Shown here in pieces: positions 1-13,274 of a stretch of 64,000 bases of DNA. The first letter of the stretch is position 1; each line of letters starts with the position of its first letter. The stretch is from Nothopassalora personata (Eukaryota; Ascomycota; Dothideomycetes; Mycosphaerellales; Mycosphaerellaceae). A model generated the notes under the pieces. That model had not been told where the DNA came from. It saw nothing but the letters and a program-made list of their open reading frames with translations, and made no database searches. The translations under genes and the position numbers were made by a program. The stretch covers positions 1,984,001-2,048,000 of the forward strand of contig CM066290.1 of the NCBI GenBank assembly GCA_033816765.1. The letters run 5' to 3'.

Positions 1-871
1 TGGACTGATCGTCTGGCTACTGCTCGATCGTCGGCCTCGATGCCATTCGGATCGGTATGCCGAAGGTCGGCAGTTGTCACACGCAGATCTGCCGCAAATC
101 CTAACGCTCGAAGTCTTGTAGCGAGCATGACAGATCCTCAGCCATTCTTCCACTTGCGAATAGGCTCTTGGGGCTGCATCCTTATCAGATCGGGCTGCGA
201 TGCTATGTCATGCACGATGCCCATCCGTTTTCATAGTCTAGTCAGCGGGCACGGAAGCCTTGCTAGGGTATGGCCAGGATGCGCGGTGTTGTCAATTTGG
301 TCGCATTCTACCAGATGTATTGAGACTGAGATGAATTATCGTGCGGTTTGTGGACGTGACCTTTTCAGGCCGAGCTACCAAGCATGGCGTGCTCGAAAAA
401 TTGCCGATGTAAGCAATCGAAAGAGATAGTGATATGCGGTTGAGCAATGCCTTCATGCACGTCTTGGTCAGCACCATCTTACAACTACCGCAATGACGTC
501 CAGCAGCTCGAAGTATCTAGGCGCCCGTCCATCACAATGCTAGGCTTACTAGGATATTGAATCGTTCCGCCTCACTTCGCCGGAGGAGCAATCAGTCAAG
601 TACCCTGGTACCGCCTGCGTCTTGTCTGGATGCATCAAGTCCCGTCTAGAATGCCTTGAGATCTCCATATATGCCGCAGGCAGCCCCATATGCTTAGCAG
701 AATACCGTGCCGAGGAAACTCGTCGGGCTTTGTGCCCGAAGATCTACACTTTGGTCGAGTAAGCAGCGAGCTAACAGGAGCTGTGCCAGTCCAGATAGCG
801 TCCGAAAAAGCAGAGACAGCAGCTCCAGTCTGAATCATTCCCGTGAGACATCCGTGCCATGTCCGGTGGTA
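1..871. other. No supported gene
   Basis: Short reading frames occur on both strands, but none has a recognisable domain, a convincing start or flanking splice sites. The stretch probably holds the 3' flank of the minus-strand TatD gene and intergenic DNA. Confidence 0.5.
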
Positions 872-1709
872 TCAGAATCGAAAAAGCTTTAACGAGTTCT
901 CCCATGTCGCCGTCTTCACTTCATCAAACGATAGTCCTCGTATACCAGCGACAATACTCGCCACCTGGGGTATTGAACAACTCTCATTCCGATCCTTGAC
1001 CATCAATCCCTTTTCAAACTTGTCCCTCTTCTTACTGGCTGGCGAGGGTATCGGCGATGGAAATTTCTTTGCAAGCTCTCCATTTGCTGGGATGTTGCCC
1101 CATGGAGCATCCGTCTCGAGCAAGAGCTTGTCGAGTGGAATGCTCTTGACCATGTCCAAAGAGGTGGCATCCTGGAAGGAGAATCCATTGACGCTGATAT
1201 GTAAACCCAGGTCGACTAACACGTTCATCTCTGCCGTAGAGCCCACAAAGGAGTGAACAAGTCCACCTCTAGGGAGATGCGGTACGTACAGTCGAATAAG
1301 TTCCACAAAGTCCCCGAACGCTGCTCGGCAGTGCAGGAACAGAGGGAGATCCAGCTTCTCAGCCACGAACAGATCCAGCTGGGCTTTGAACGTGCGGATC
1401 TGCACTTCTACGGAAGCATGTCCTGTCCGATCATAGTCCAGTCCCAGCTCTCCAAAAGCAGATACGAAGCCAGAGTTCTCCGCCACGAGGCATCGGAGTT
1501 TGGAGAGCATCTTCTGGAAGTACTCAGGATCTGACTCTGGCTCCGTGGCGTGGTATGGGTGGCAGCCGAAGGACAAGGCCATTTGACGGCAGCGAGTGCT
1601 GTAATTGATGACAATGTCTTGCATGTGGGAGTTGTTTAACCAAGAAGGTGCTGTCGTCAAAGTGTGTTTGTGGTTCAGGGATGAGGAAGCATAGACGTCA
1701 AGAATTGGT
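872..1709 (-). CDS. TatD-family metal-dependent nuclease/hydrolase, 5' end unresolved
   Basis: The frame encodes the C-terminal four fifths of a TatD-type TIM-barrel hydrolase (TATDN1-like), metal-dependent DNases linked to DNA degradation. Visible family motifs in order are GCHPYHA, the metal-binding Glu in FGELGLDYDR, LFLHCRAAF, VHSFVGS and LLLETDAPW, ending with a normal tail (SLKLFRF) and TGA at 872-874. The open frame extends to an acceptor just upstream of 1709; a GTGAGC donor lies near 1771. The strand upstream does not give the expected N-terminal metal motif (D-x-G/N...F.G.Y...H), so either the first exons are elsewhere or the 5' end has decayed. No ATG is convincingly supported. Confidence 0.7.
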
Positions 1710-2677
1710 CTGCACTTTTTTGCTCTCGACCTTGTTCCTCCTCGTCAGCCAGCATACGCGTTGTTGATTGCTCACCGGTGGAACACTGGGACATGCAGCC
1801 TTGTGCGTGCTCGAATTGGGTGCCGACCCAACATGCCGTTGGTTGAACACGCGATCGGAGATGTGAGGAAGTCGGGCCTGATTGTCGCATCGGCATCACA
1901 ATACTGCTGGCCCAAGCAGCTGGTTGTTCGCAGCAAAGGCAGGTGTCCGCGTCAGACGAGAAGCGACAGTCTCCTTTCGGTGACGTTTCGGCCAAGCAGC
2001 ATCCTATGGATTCAGGCTCTCGTTGACTTGCACCTCGCTTTCGGAACGACCTCCTTGATTTTCGTTGCCACGGCTGTGACGGGCTCTCATGTCGAGTCAG
2101 CAGAGAAGCTGAGTCGAGACTTGTTATAACAGACGCTAGGCATCTACCTGAACTTGGCGCAGCTGTCTGTAACGCCTCAGATACGTCGTATGCCGAGTCA
2201 TGTCCCGCAGATGGCGATCTTGAGCTTAATGGGCGCGAATATAAACAATAAACGATCGAGTAAGACAACCATGTGCGTCTGATGGAATCGCTACCCGGCC
2301 CCATCGTGGAGTAGACTCGATGTTGTCCTGACTTGCCGCATTAGGATCGTGCGATAGAGTTCGTGCCTGCATGCCTGCGCGCGAGGAGGCACAAGCACAT
2401 GCCGCACTGAGGCCTTGTTGAAGTAGTGGTCGATACATGCTCGATACATGTGCATGTAGGCTCGATACAGTGCCGACTGCATCCACGCGTGCAGGGGACA
2501 TGTGGTATGCCAGATGCAGAAGTTGAAAGTGGAAGCAGGTGATGTACAGTACATGTATGTAGCCTACAGATGCAGGTGAAGAAGGTGACGTAGTATGGGC
2601 CCGTGGCGGCCGTTGTGCAACCATCTGTCGCGCTCCACTCCAATCTTGGTCGCCATCAGGTACTTATCACGAACTGT
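1710..2677. other. Gap between TatD gene and DUF1992 gene
   Basis: This must hold the 5' exon(s) of the TatD gene, if they survive, and the promoter of the downstream gene. A possible intron of the TatD gene lies at about 1710-1771. A short run of related steps around 2437-2475 (repeated cgatacatg/gctcgatac) is visible. No separate gene is supported. Confidence 0.4.
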
Positions 2678-4578
2678 ATGCCCGGCACCAACCATCGTTC
2701 AGCCTTGTCACTCTGCGCTCGCTGTCAGCGGGTCCGGTCACAAGCATCAAGCTTGAATTTCCGTTTCCGCCATGCCTCATCAGCTTCATCACCACCATCA
2801 CCTCCGGGTGGCAAGGAACAGGATGAAGCACACCAAGCTACCGAGAAGCCTGCGCCAGGCGCCATGTCTCGACGCCTGCAAGAGATGAGCGACGACAGCC
2901 TCGCGACCGGTGGCAGAAGCGCCCGTAAGGCCGTGGAAGAGGCTGGGTTCAGCGAGGACCTAAAGCGAGAGCTTGAGAAGAAGATCGCGGATTCGAGCTT
3001 TCGAAGCGACAATGCGAGCGCATTCGCGCAAGCAAATATGCCTGCGAGCGCAGGCAAGGGCACACGGGCTATTGCTGCAGCCAAAGAATGGACTGGAACA
3101 GAGAGCGTTGAAGACGCCTCGTTGCGGATGCTAGATGACTCTCATAAGCGGTCACGGTCACCTGCCAAGATACCTCCAATCCGTGGGCCGCCCGCAAGGC
3201 TGGATACCGGGCGATCGAGATCCAAGGCTGGGACAGGCGTTCGTCTTGCCAATGCCCGTGACCGATCATCTGTTTACTCGTACGCCAACGAGCGGGAAGG
3301 CCTTTCTGATGAGGAACGTGAGAAGTTTCGAAAGGAGATGCAACAGCGATTTCAGCCTGGCGCTCGACACGTGCCTGCCTCCGTTCAGGGACTCAATTCT
3401 CTTGCCAACCAAAGGATCGAGGATGCCATAGCCCGCGGTCAATTCAAGAACTTACCCAATCAAGGCAAGCCCATGGAACGAGATCACAATGCTGACAGTC
3501 CCTTCATCGATACCACGGAGTACTTCATGAACAAGATCATCAAGAAGCAGGAGATCACGTAAGTGCAAAGCATCGCGCCTGTCTTCTGCTTACCACCGGT
3601 AGCTGAGACATTGACTCATGCTATTCGAGTATAGCTAACTCTCTGCTGTTTGTATAGTCCTCCATGGATAGAAAAGCAACAAGAAGTCGTCTCAACTGCG
3701 GCTATTTTTCGAAGGCGACTTCGATCAGATTGGAAAAGACATGTATCTCGGGTCATCGCAAGCAGAGGCGGAAGCCTGGAGAGTCAGATGCGCCTGGCAG
3801 AGCAATATGCATACGCAGAAAGCATGCAACATCTTTCCAAGCAGCAGACTGAGAAGCTGAATGCGATCAATGATCAAGGCCACATGTCCCAGATCACGAT
3901 CGCTGGGACTCTCAATCCTGCATCGACCAACGATGCTACGACCATGAATGAAGAGCTCACAATAGTGAAGCAGACATTCAACGACGACGGGAGTCTGAAG
4001 CCAGCGGAGGAACAGGTGAAGGTGGTCACTAAACAGCAGCTTCTGACACAACAGCCTCCACCTGAAGCGCCTCGGCCCGTTACTGTGTCGCCATTCCGCG
4101 ATCCGCAGTGGGAAGAAACGGAAAGATCCTATCAGACGCTTGCAATCAAGCAGTTGAACGATCTCACCCGGTCCTACAATCTGATGGCGCCAAATCTAGC
4201 GAAAAAGCCCTACTTCTCCCTCGAGCGCGAGTTGAAGGCATGCTTCGCGGATGTCGCTCCCCAGGTAGCTGCAGCTATTCGAGAGCGGGCCTTAGCACCC
4301 AAGGTGAAGGGAATAGAAGTGGTGGGTCACAAGGTAAGTGTAAAGGGTCAAATGCATCGCCAGTCTGAGACAACTTTGCGCCCCTCTCCAGTCTCAGCAC
4401 CAGTTGCTAAGCTATTACCACATGGCGTTCGAATATGGCTAATATTCTTCTGTTTGGGCAGCCCGGATCCGTCTTGGAGAAGTTCTCGGTGGATCGAGCG
4501 AGCCATGTGTATGATGAGAAAAGGCCTCATTATGGCTTCAAGCAGTTCTGGCGAGATCTCTTTGCGCCGAAGTCATAG
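2678..4578 (+). CDS. DnaJC28-like (DUF1992) protein, probably mitochondrial
   Basis: Three exons (2678-3558, 3658-4333, 4462-4578) give 557 residues. Introns are 99 and 128 nt with GTAAGTG donors and TATAG/GGCAG acceptors, and the joined frame is open to TAG. The conserved block RIEDAIARGQFKNLPNQGKP, at about residue 245, crosses the first splice into TPPWIEKQ, the signature of the DnaJC28 conserved domain; no J-domain HPD motif is present. The C-terminus YGFKQFWRDLF comes from exon 3. The ATG at 2678 is the first in frame; the following residues are rich in Arg, Ser and Ala with few acids, consistent with a mitochondrial presequence. A charged, Ser-rich linker precedes the domain. The molecular role of the family is poorly defined. 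Confidence 0.85.
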
Positions 4579-5494
4579 ACCGTTTTAGACTGCTAGAATA
4601 GGCGAATAGACATTGTATGCTCTCGTCAAGCCAGTCCTGGTGCATGTACGGTGCGGACCAGACGCACCGAGTCCCACCACCGGATGGTTCCATTTTCCCG
4701 GGGGGGGGGGGGGGGTAAACTCGTGTTTAGGAGGGCAATACTATTTCAATGTCTTGGCTGGATCTGGGTCTCTGCGTTTCAAGGTGGACACACCGACCGC
4801 TGGGTGGCGGTGATTTGCTCCAGAGTCACAACTTCCGGCTACGCCATAATGGATAGGAATGATGTAAGCTCTTCACCGGGATGATGCCTGGAACGTCCGA
4901 TGCATACGTAGCAGTTTCGATCGCAGTGTGTGCAACTGCACAATTCAATATCTACAACGCCGCAAACACCTCGCTTATCGACGCTATCAGTATCAGCGAG
5001 CTATTACATTGGTGAAAATATGGGCAGTTGTGCTGCCTTTTAGAGGTGGTCCCGTTGGCCGGGGCAGCATCCAGCGAACCACACCCCACAGAATACTGTC
5101 AACCTCGGAAGCCCCTCCCGTACCTGTTGCAACTCTTTCACCTGGAAACCAGCTGAGAGTCCCTTGGCAATAGCTCGCAAGCTGTTTGAAGCTTGACCGC
5201 CTGGTTGCCACTCGTCCTGGATCCATGTGCATCGTCGACGTTCACGTCGCGCGAAGTTGGGCATGACTGCGAGAGCTTGCAGGACGGGCACTTCACCTTT
5301 GTCGAAGGGTCGAGTCGGTGGGCGGTGTTAATCGAAAGCACTAGTGCCTCCGCCAGGGAGGCTTCTTGAAATGCCAAGCGACTCGCACGCAGTGCGCCGG
5401 AGTGATGTGCCGTACCTGCGTCAGCGCTCGACCGTCAACGAGCCGTCACGTCGACTCGCGGGTGGACAAGTAGCTCAACGCGTAGTTATCTGCG
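4579..5494. other. Intergenic, with a 16-nt G run
   Basis: A run of 16 G bases at 4700-4715 follows CCC, about 120 nt past the stop of the DUF1992 gene. Otherwise no gene is supported. The region lies between convergent 3' ends. Confidence 0.6.
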
Positions 5495-6168
5495 TCATTG
5501 GTTTCTCACTGGATCCCAGTAATAGCTCTGCCGATTTGCGCTAGCGCCGGCTCGGCCGCTCGATGAGTCTGCGTGAAATGTTAGAAGCTAGCCGGCAGAC
5601 TCCGCAACAGTGCATCAACTTACAGTGCGAAGATGATGGATGGTGTCCACCGCTGGAGGAAGTCATGGGCCGGTGACCACTATGCGTAGCTGAGCTGCGT
5701 TCCGGACTAGGCGAGACGACACGGCGGTACCGGTTGCGGCTGTCGCGGTATCTAAAGACGTGCCATAGCATCCAGCGAATGACCCAGTTCTCCTCTTCGA
5801 CTCTATCCGTGTCTCGTCCGAGATCATACACCACTCTGGTCTCAGGCCGTGCTAGTCGATATATGCGCAAAATCTCTCGATGCGTCACCGTCTCGCTGAT
5901 CTGGGCGTTGCTGTACGGGGGCTCGACGCTGGCGTTCCCTCGTAATGATGGCACCAGGACATCCTGACTTTCTGTCATCCGCCGTCTGCCTTCTACTGCT
6001 TCTTCCTGGAACTTGTGAGCTAGTGTGTGGAGCAAGAGACATTTGGGTAGGTACCTTCATCATCGCATACACTCTTCGATGAAAGTCATTGCGCTCATCT
6101 AATCCAAGTCTTTCGAAAAATCGGGCTTTGGACTCGCTTTGAGCCAAGGCCGGCCTTGGAGGAACCAT
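5495..6168 (-). CDS. Uncharacterised 189-residue protein
   Basis: Three exons (6168-6055, 6005-5624, 5568-5495) sum to exactly 190 codons. Introns are 49 nt (GTACCT...TTCCAG) and 55 nt (GTAAGT...CACGCAG). The start ATG is at 6168. The protein has a charged N-terminal helix-like segment (SKARFFERLGLDERNDFHRR), a charged middle with VVYDLGRDTDRVEEENWVIR and many aromatics, then a Ser/His-rich tail ending YYWDPVRNQ. No domain was recognised. The absence of stops over all three joined exons and the standard splice sites argue for a real gene. The second intron is my inference; without it the frame would run to 5541 with a different tail. Confidence 0.55.
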
Positions 6169-9100
6169 TGGTAGTCGTGACGAGGAGTTCTGTATGTATG
6201 GCGTGTTACAGATTGCGTATGCTCAGTTGAGGTAGCAGTAGAGTCGATGGTGCAAGATCGAAGGGACAGGAGCCTCATGAAATATCACAAACGCACAAGG
6301 AAGATTGTCGAGACTCGAAGCCCAACTTTTTCATGAAATTGGAAGCTTGGAGGTAAGTGGCCGTATTTAGCTCGGTGAGCAATACTGCCAGCATTCCACC
6401 CCAGCAAATGTGGGTGGAACAGGAGTCATGCGGGCATAGGGCCTATGCATAGCCTGCAGCGGTCACGGCAGACATGCCTCTGTGAGTTACACTGACGCAT
6501 GGCTGCACCCTCTGCAGGCCTGCATGCAACGTAAACCTAAAGACTCGTAGGCACGACTGATAATCGTTCTGCAGTGGCATCTGCAGTGGCAGAGGGACCA
6601 TGCCCAAAGCGAACAACGCGATGCAGTATCATAAGGCGTAAGCCAGCGTGCCGAACCTTTCCACCTGCTACGAATCTTCGCCAGGCAGACAATGGATATG
6701 TTGATTGGGATCCGGTGCCTGCCTGACACATTATCCTTGGGCGCGGTTCATCGGCGACTGTGCGAAACGTAGCAGTGCCATAGCAGTTGCCTTTATTACT
6801 ACACCTGAATAGTAACGCCAAATGACGGTAACCGATACCCGATTCATTCTCAAGGCGACAACCAAGTCGTTCGCACCCTGTCCCTTGCTATCTGTACAGC
6901 GTGATACTGGAGCTCCCTTGTCCGATGTTAGTTTGGTGGTTGCAACAGCAGTCGCGCAGGTCGGTAGGTTTGCTACGACCCGCTAGCAACATACAGGCGA
7001 CAGCTGTGCTGCGACGAGGCCAACGTCGCCTCACGACCATGATTCGTTGCGCAGCGGAGCAAGGACTAGGATCACGCGGCCATTAGCAGTCGACAAGGAA
7101 GGAGGTGAGCCCAGCGCCTCCGAAGCACACACCAATTTGACGACTAATGGGCCGTCTTTTGGGCATTCCTTTTTAGCCTCCAGCCTTCATGCAGCCGAGA
7201 CGAGACCTCGTGCTCGCTTATCACCCGCGACAACCAGCATGAAGTCGATCATGTTTCAGCTGACTCCGTGCACTGCCGCGACTGAATTCACGAGCACTTT
7301 GGCACCCCTTCGAGCCGGGATTGTAGGAGCCATCAATGGCTGAACCCAAAAGGCAGTCGGGAGCAATGCCGGCATCGCAGCTCTGAGCTTCGTGTACGGT
7401 GACTGGGGTGCTGAGAGTAGCAAACCCTAAATAGTGGAGACATGCCTGTCAGCGATGACAACCAGAGTCCTGGGCGTGGATCCTTCCAGCGATCATTCTA
7501 ATACCCCGTGTATGGCACCGCCCCAGTGACACGGCAGATGGGCGCCAGCACGATCTTCCCAAACATCGTGACATTAGCGAAAATGGCGTTCGGGCTGGGT
7601 CGTCACCGCGCCGTACGCCGTGAAAGTGGAGCTCACTTATCTCCTTGGCCAGGACATTGGATAGGAACTTTGACCTCTGACAATAAGCATGCACGGATGA
7701 GCGTGCAAGCACTACCCGGTGCGATGGGCAGACGGGATATACAGCTTGGTCTCGGGACCCGTCAGCCGGCATCGCGTCCGCACTGGCAACGAACCTGAGA
7801 TGCCGGTGCGTCTGAGAGCAGAAAGATTTCTATCACTTCCCCGGAGCCCTTGGTCTCTCACGCGAGTCATGACAATTCGGCAGCCCCTGGGGAATCAATC
7901 TCAAGTTCTGGGTGAAAGAATGTGTCGAGGTTGACATTCCTTTTATTCCAGACAGTGCGAGGTCCGAAATGTCTCATGATGCAAGTTCCCGACAAGTACG
8001 GCCACTTGTCCGGGTCAGCAGATCTACTCTATTCAGACACGACAGGGAATAAAGTCACCCTTTATGGACAGCATTCGGGACAGGCCGAGCGACTTGCATG
8101 GTACATCGGATGTGCTGACTGGAAACTGTTGAAGACTTGCCGTGTGTAGGTAGCCGGGCGGCATACAAGCAAAATCAGCTGCAATCGGTTTCCTGGCTCT
8201 TCTTTCAATGAGAACTTGATACCATATGACGGATCTCGCCGAGCCGCAAACAGAAGATCTTCGCTGCGACCCATGGAGTGGTGTTGAAGTACAGTCGCTA
8301 CCGATCGCTCGGAATGCCGACACCAAGCTCCATACCGAGCAAAGGCCGATTCGTTTGTACAACATGAAGAACCGCTTCCTTCGAGCCTGGCTTTGCTTTA
8401 CGTGAGGTCGGCGCACACAACATGGCCGCGCTTCTGTTCAAAGAGGCAATCACACTACACCGCCCATGAGCAACGACGCCTTGTCTGCTGGGTCTTCGCC
8501 AGCACGAACTGATCAACCCGTCCCAAGTGGACCAGGATTGCGTTCCAAGAGAGGCATGCACTTTGTACATTTTCGCGAGACGGGCAGCATGCCTGTTCTC
8601 GCCACATCCTTGATGTTGCCAATGGTCGCTAGAACGGGTTACCGACAGGTGAATGGTATCTTGAATGAGGCGCTCGCCAACACTACTACTGTCGTGTACT
8701 TCAAGTCGATCACCAAGGCTTGCACAAGCGACCCGTGAGCGCATAAAAGGCTAATCATGCCAAGTGGAGACAGTACACCCGCTAGGGGCGAGCAGACACA
8801 CCCGACTGCGCTGTTCCCAACTCTTTAAACGACTGCGAGTTACACCCAAGAACTCATATGCTTATCGTCGTGCAGTCGCAATGAAATTGAGGGTGGAGTT
8901 ACAAGGATCTTCGTTCCGACAGAATCCACCCGAGGGAACTCGCTATCTAAGGAGGAAACCCCAAACGGTTTGATCGACCCGCATGGACGGGTCGTCAGCT
9001 TCTCGTCTAGAGAACCCCGATATCTCGACATGATTGCACCTCATCGACGATGACGCAGCTTGTGCTTACAGCGGCATGTGCTCGTGGACGCGTTGTCAAT

Positions 9101-9262
9101 GCGTCGAGACAGTGAGACTTGTCGTGGAGGAAGTCACGTGTGTTGCTGGAGCCGGTGTTTGTTTCACTGGGAACAACTACGCCTGGGTGTTGTGGTAGGG
9201 TGAACTTCCCGGTTCACCTCGTCGAGCATCTGTAGAAGAAAGAGCGCCTGCGAAGCCCGCAG
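6169..9262. other. Long gap, no supported gene
   Basis: About 3.1 kb with only short, overlapping reading frames on both strands and no recognisable domain, splice-consistent model or repeat family. It contains the promoters of the flanking divergent genes. Eroded genes cannot be excluded. Confidence 0.5.
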
Positions 9263-11923
9263 ATGGACCCTTCTTGCTGCTGGCTACTTGACGAGCGACT
9301 CACATCTGAACACAACAACTTACTTCAGCACGTCCTAGTCAACAATGTTTTTGAAGCAATAATTAAGCACAGCAGTCTTGTCCGACTGCTCGAACAACAC
9401 TGGCCGCCGGATCCTCGATTCACTGATCCCACTCTGGATGACCCCAACGAAGGCTTGCGGAGACGTCACGCCGCAAATATGGCAATCTTGCAGATGGACT
9501 CATCTGAGGATACTCCTAGCGAGCATAGCTCTCTTTACAGTGCCTGGCCAACGGCGTCTGTCCCCAACGGCACGTCTGGAGGCTCTTACGATCAAGTTTC
9601 GCACCCGGAAGAGCCTGAATCTCGCAGACAGTCACATGTAGTTTTCGAAAACCCCTCCGCTGCCTACACAAGATTACACGCCGGCACAAGACTATTCGCC
9701 ATTACCGAACACGTGAGCGTTGCGACACTCAAGACCATGCCATCGAGCTGGACATTCCAACAACGTCTTGTCGCTGAGCAAGCTGCCCCAGGAATTGAAT
9801 TGGAGAAGGATTAGGAATCAACGACCGCAAGACTGAAGCGCTGTGTCTCGTTGGATGATCACACTCTGCGGCGCCGGCTCAAGGCAAACAGCTTTACTGG
9901 AGCGCTAAGTTCTTCCGATGCAAGTGAAAATCAAGTGAACGGCTGGATTGATGGGTGTTCATCCGCGATTGCAGCGCCAATACAACCGCCATGTAGTCCG
10001 CCAGAACGTGTGAGAACGCCCCCTGGTGCTCCTCGATGGCCGCTCGACATTAGCTCAGCAGTACCATCACTAGTGAGTGAGTTTGTGGGCAACGAACCGA
10101 ATCAACGTGGTAACCGTCCAGCGAGGACACCGGCACGCAATATGCATTTCCAGAAGGCAAAACGGCTCATCCGACGTGCGCATCGTGCTTCAGCAGCTCC
10201 GCAGGCTCTCTCAACCGCACCATCCGCGAATCGAACATGGAGGCCTCCCGCCAGCGGACATTCATCGACCTATCTTGCAGATCTTGTCGCTCATCCTCTA
10301 GGACATGCACCAAGAATCTCAGCCCTCAGTGATGGGGCAACTTCGACATCGGTTCCGGAAAAGGGATCGGCGACAACAGAGCGCAACGAAACAAGACAGC
10401 CAATCCATGGCGATGCCACTCGGCCAGGCACTTACCGACTACAGAGAAGGAGTTCACGGACGGTATCTGATGAGTTCAGTCCCTCGGAACGGAGCCTGAG
10501 ATATGCAACGATGAACGCTGTCCCGGCCTCGCCAGCGATGATTACCTCATGCACCGTGAGACGAACCGCGCCTTTGCCAAGGTCACTGAGATCGTCAGAC
10601 GCGCAACCACCTAGCCAGGCGTCGACGCCGACAGCTGGGGTCACAGATACTGTGAGGACCGATGAACTGCTGGATAGCTTCCCGGTCCCGCCTGTTCAAG
10701 GTGACACCACGAGAGTCGAAAGACCTGCCAAGTCCGCAGCTCCCTCAAAACGGCCTTCCTGGTCAATATTTCCGTTGAGCACTCTGCGTGCGCATGATGC
10801 TGTTTACGCAGCTGCAGTGCAGCCTGAATCAGAAAACTCGCATGGACCGCTATCTGTCGGCCAACAGCACTCGCAAGCAATCTATGGTGGTACACCTACT
10901 CCTCCACCACGCGGAGCGTCAATTAGCCGCTATCGGCACTCTGGAGTAACACTGTATGATCTAGAAACCGTATCGCTGCACAGCGCTGATAGACGCGGCG
11001 AACGGCATTCGGGTGAGAGCAATTCGTCAGCGTTGCCTTCTCTTGGCACTAGAGCTCTGCATGGACCGGTAGTAGAAAGGATCGAGAACCAGCGCGCCAT
11101 CGCCAACTGTGCTCATCCAGTCGGTTGCGGCAGTGCTGTGTCCACTCACCTTGCGGCCTCTGTGCCGTCAGCTAGCGCAGCAAAACCATCGATACCAGAC
11201 CATATTGCGTTACCTTCACATCCGGTACCTGTCATCCAGGGGCCATCGTTCTGCAAGCATAAGCTTGCAAAGCTCAGAGCCCAACAACGACGCATCCCGC
11301 CGCCTCACGTTGTAGAACTCGACATATTCGACGGCAGCACCGGTCCCCCCGGAGCTGCTCCAGCATCTGGCGTTGATATGCCAAGCACGATTGTGCGCGG
11401 TGATGCTGCAGTGTCAATCTCAACGCGTCAGCCTAAGGTGCATGTTCATCGAGCTCCGACTTCCGGATCGGCTGCACATACATTCGCCACAGCGGCCTCC
11501 GATGCGATGCATGTCTCGAGCACCGTCGGGAACAGTCCTAGGATGGCGAGTGCGACTGCCGGCGGCGCCACTACCACAGAGTCTAGTCGAGCTCAGCTGG
11601 TTCAACGGCGCAACGAGCAGGGAACATGGCGTACACGTATGAGCAAGACCAAATGCTGGCGCTGCGAAATGGCGGTGATGCAAGAGTCCTGGTGGCACAA
11701 GATCAAGCATGCTCTGCAGTACACCTGTCTCTGCCATTATAGAGGGTACTACAACGACGAGGATCCACAATGGAAGCACGAGCAAAAGCGCGCGATCTGG
11801 AGAAGCAAGAGGAGCCGTGTGGGCGTGGGACCGCACAATGGGGAGGACCCAGCCCGCAGCGCTCTACCAGGGGCCTTCATAACGATGCATGGAGAGAATG
11901 TGGTGTACAGCCGGGATTGGTGA
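9263..11923 (+). CDS. Large disordered Ser/Pro-rich protein, function unknown
   Basis: The frame runs from ATG at 9263 to 11923 with a single in-frame TAG at 9812-9814. A perfect donor (AC|GTGAGC, 9713) and the TAG itself as acceptor define a 102-nt, phase-0 intron (9713-9814), giving 852 residues. The protein is Ser/Thr/Pro/Ala-rich and looks disordered. The last 90 residues differ: a CWRC pair, Trp-rich segment, LQYTCLCHYRGYY and a basic WKHEQKRAIWRSKRSR stretch, a possible small metal-binding or structured tail. No domain was recognised. Alternatively the TAG is a nonsense mutation or the ORFs are two genes, which is less likely because both lie in the same frame 36 nt apart. Confidence 0.65.
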
Positions 11924-13274
11924 TCGCTCGCTCCTCGTACCAAAGAAGACCGCGTGCGGTGCGCGCGGTGGCAGCTCAGACCATCAGAAACCTTGTATAG
12001 TGGGTACCGGATCGATACCGACATTGCTCTTGTGGGAAACTGTTGAGTGTGGGCGATTTGCCCGATACCTTACCACCTGATACTGCAGTTAGACTCTAGG
12101 CAACGGCGAAGAATAGGAGGATTCTACCGGACGGTGTGTGTCAACCTAAGAAGTCGACAAAGTGGCCCGGCAGCAGTGTGCATATGACACTGCCAAGCAG
12201 GCCGGTAGATCGCATCAAGTGGGCATGTGACATTGCCAAGCAGGCAGGTGGATCGCGACACAGACGCTACAGTAGCAGGGAAGGTGTATGTAGTACCTCT
12301 CTAGCGCATCCGTAGCCTGGTCGCTTTCACTTACTTTGCGGTGACCGACAGTCTGTTACTAATGCAGTATCTAATGCTTCTCGGCCTGCAACAACCATAC
12401 GCCTCAACATCTACACATACCACTATACCCATGCTGGGATCATTGGTTGCACAAAGACTGCCGATCGTAAGCTACGCTCTAAAATGGTACAGTACAGTAT
12501 GGATCCACCCATCTCTCTCCGCGCTTATCAAGTGCTCGATACGAGACTCACCGACGAGGGCAGCAATATCGATGTGCTCTCATTGCACGTCGTAGCTATC
12601 ATCCATGGATACAGGTGATGTCACTGCTCCATCAAAAGCCTGCTTGGTCTCCCCTGCTGCGAATGCTTGCATTCTGGGATATGCCATCTGAAACAAACGC
12701 ACATGCTGACCGCGCTAGTGTTGCGCCTGCACGTGCAACGTCTAGCGAGATGCGTAGGCACTGACAACACAGCCACACACCCTCCCTGGGGTCGATCGCA
12801 GAGTAATCCACTGAGTTTTCAGACTCTGATTCGCCTCTTTGACCACAATATTCATCGCAGACCACGGTGTTATAGGGGTTGATAGTGCGCGCGCGTCTGT
12901 ACTGTCAAGGCCTTGAAACACAACCGGTAGTGTTCTCAACGGGCTTCTTTAGACCTCCGGTTGGCTACAACAAGGAATAGAGTGGATGACGATCGAAGCT
13001 GAAGGTTGAGTGGACAAGCGGAGGAGAAGATCTGCAAATGCGAGGTATGAGCGCGAGGCCTACTTGGGGAGAGATGCTGTGCTATGGCAAGAAGTGGAGA
13101 GGTTCTTATCTCCCGTGAGCGATGGCGGCCGTCGGCGAAGTGGTGGTGCCAAAGGGCAATGACCGGAGATATGCCGAATGCTGGGCATATGTATTATGGA
13201 TGAAGAGGTGGTGGACAGGGATTGAAATCTGATTATTAGTATGGCTAGTACTGCAGTCTTATGGGTAGCAATAG
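11924..13274. other. Intergenic, one short direct repeat
   Basis: No gene is supported. Reading frames are short and lack domains. A 34-nt direct repeat (separate entry) lies near 12.2 kb. Confidence 0.55.
12180..12256. repeat. Imperfect 34-nt direct repeat, period 43
   Basis: Copies at 12180-12213 and 12223-12256 share the core tgccaagcaggc and differ at about four positions, mostly transitions. Two copies only. Confidence 0.7.
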
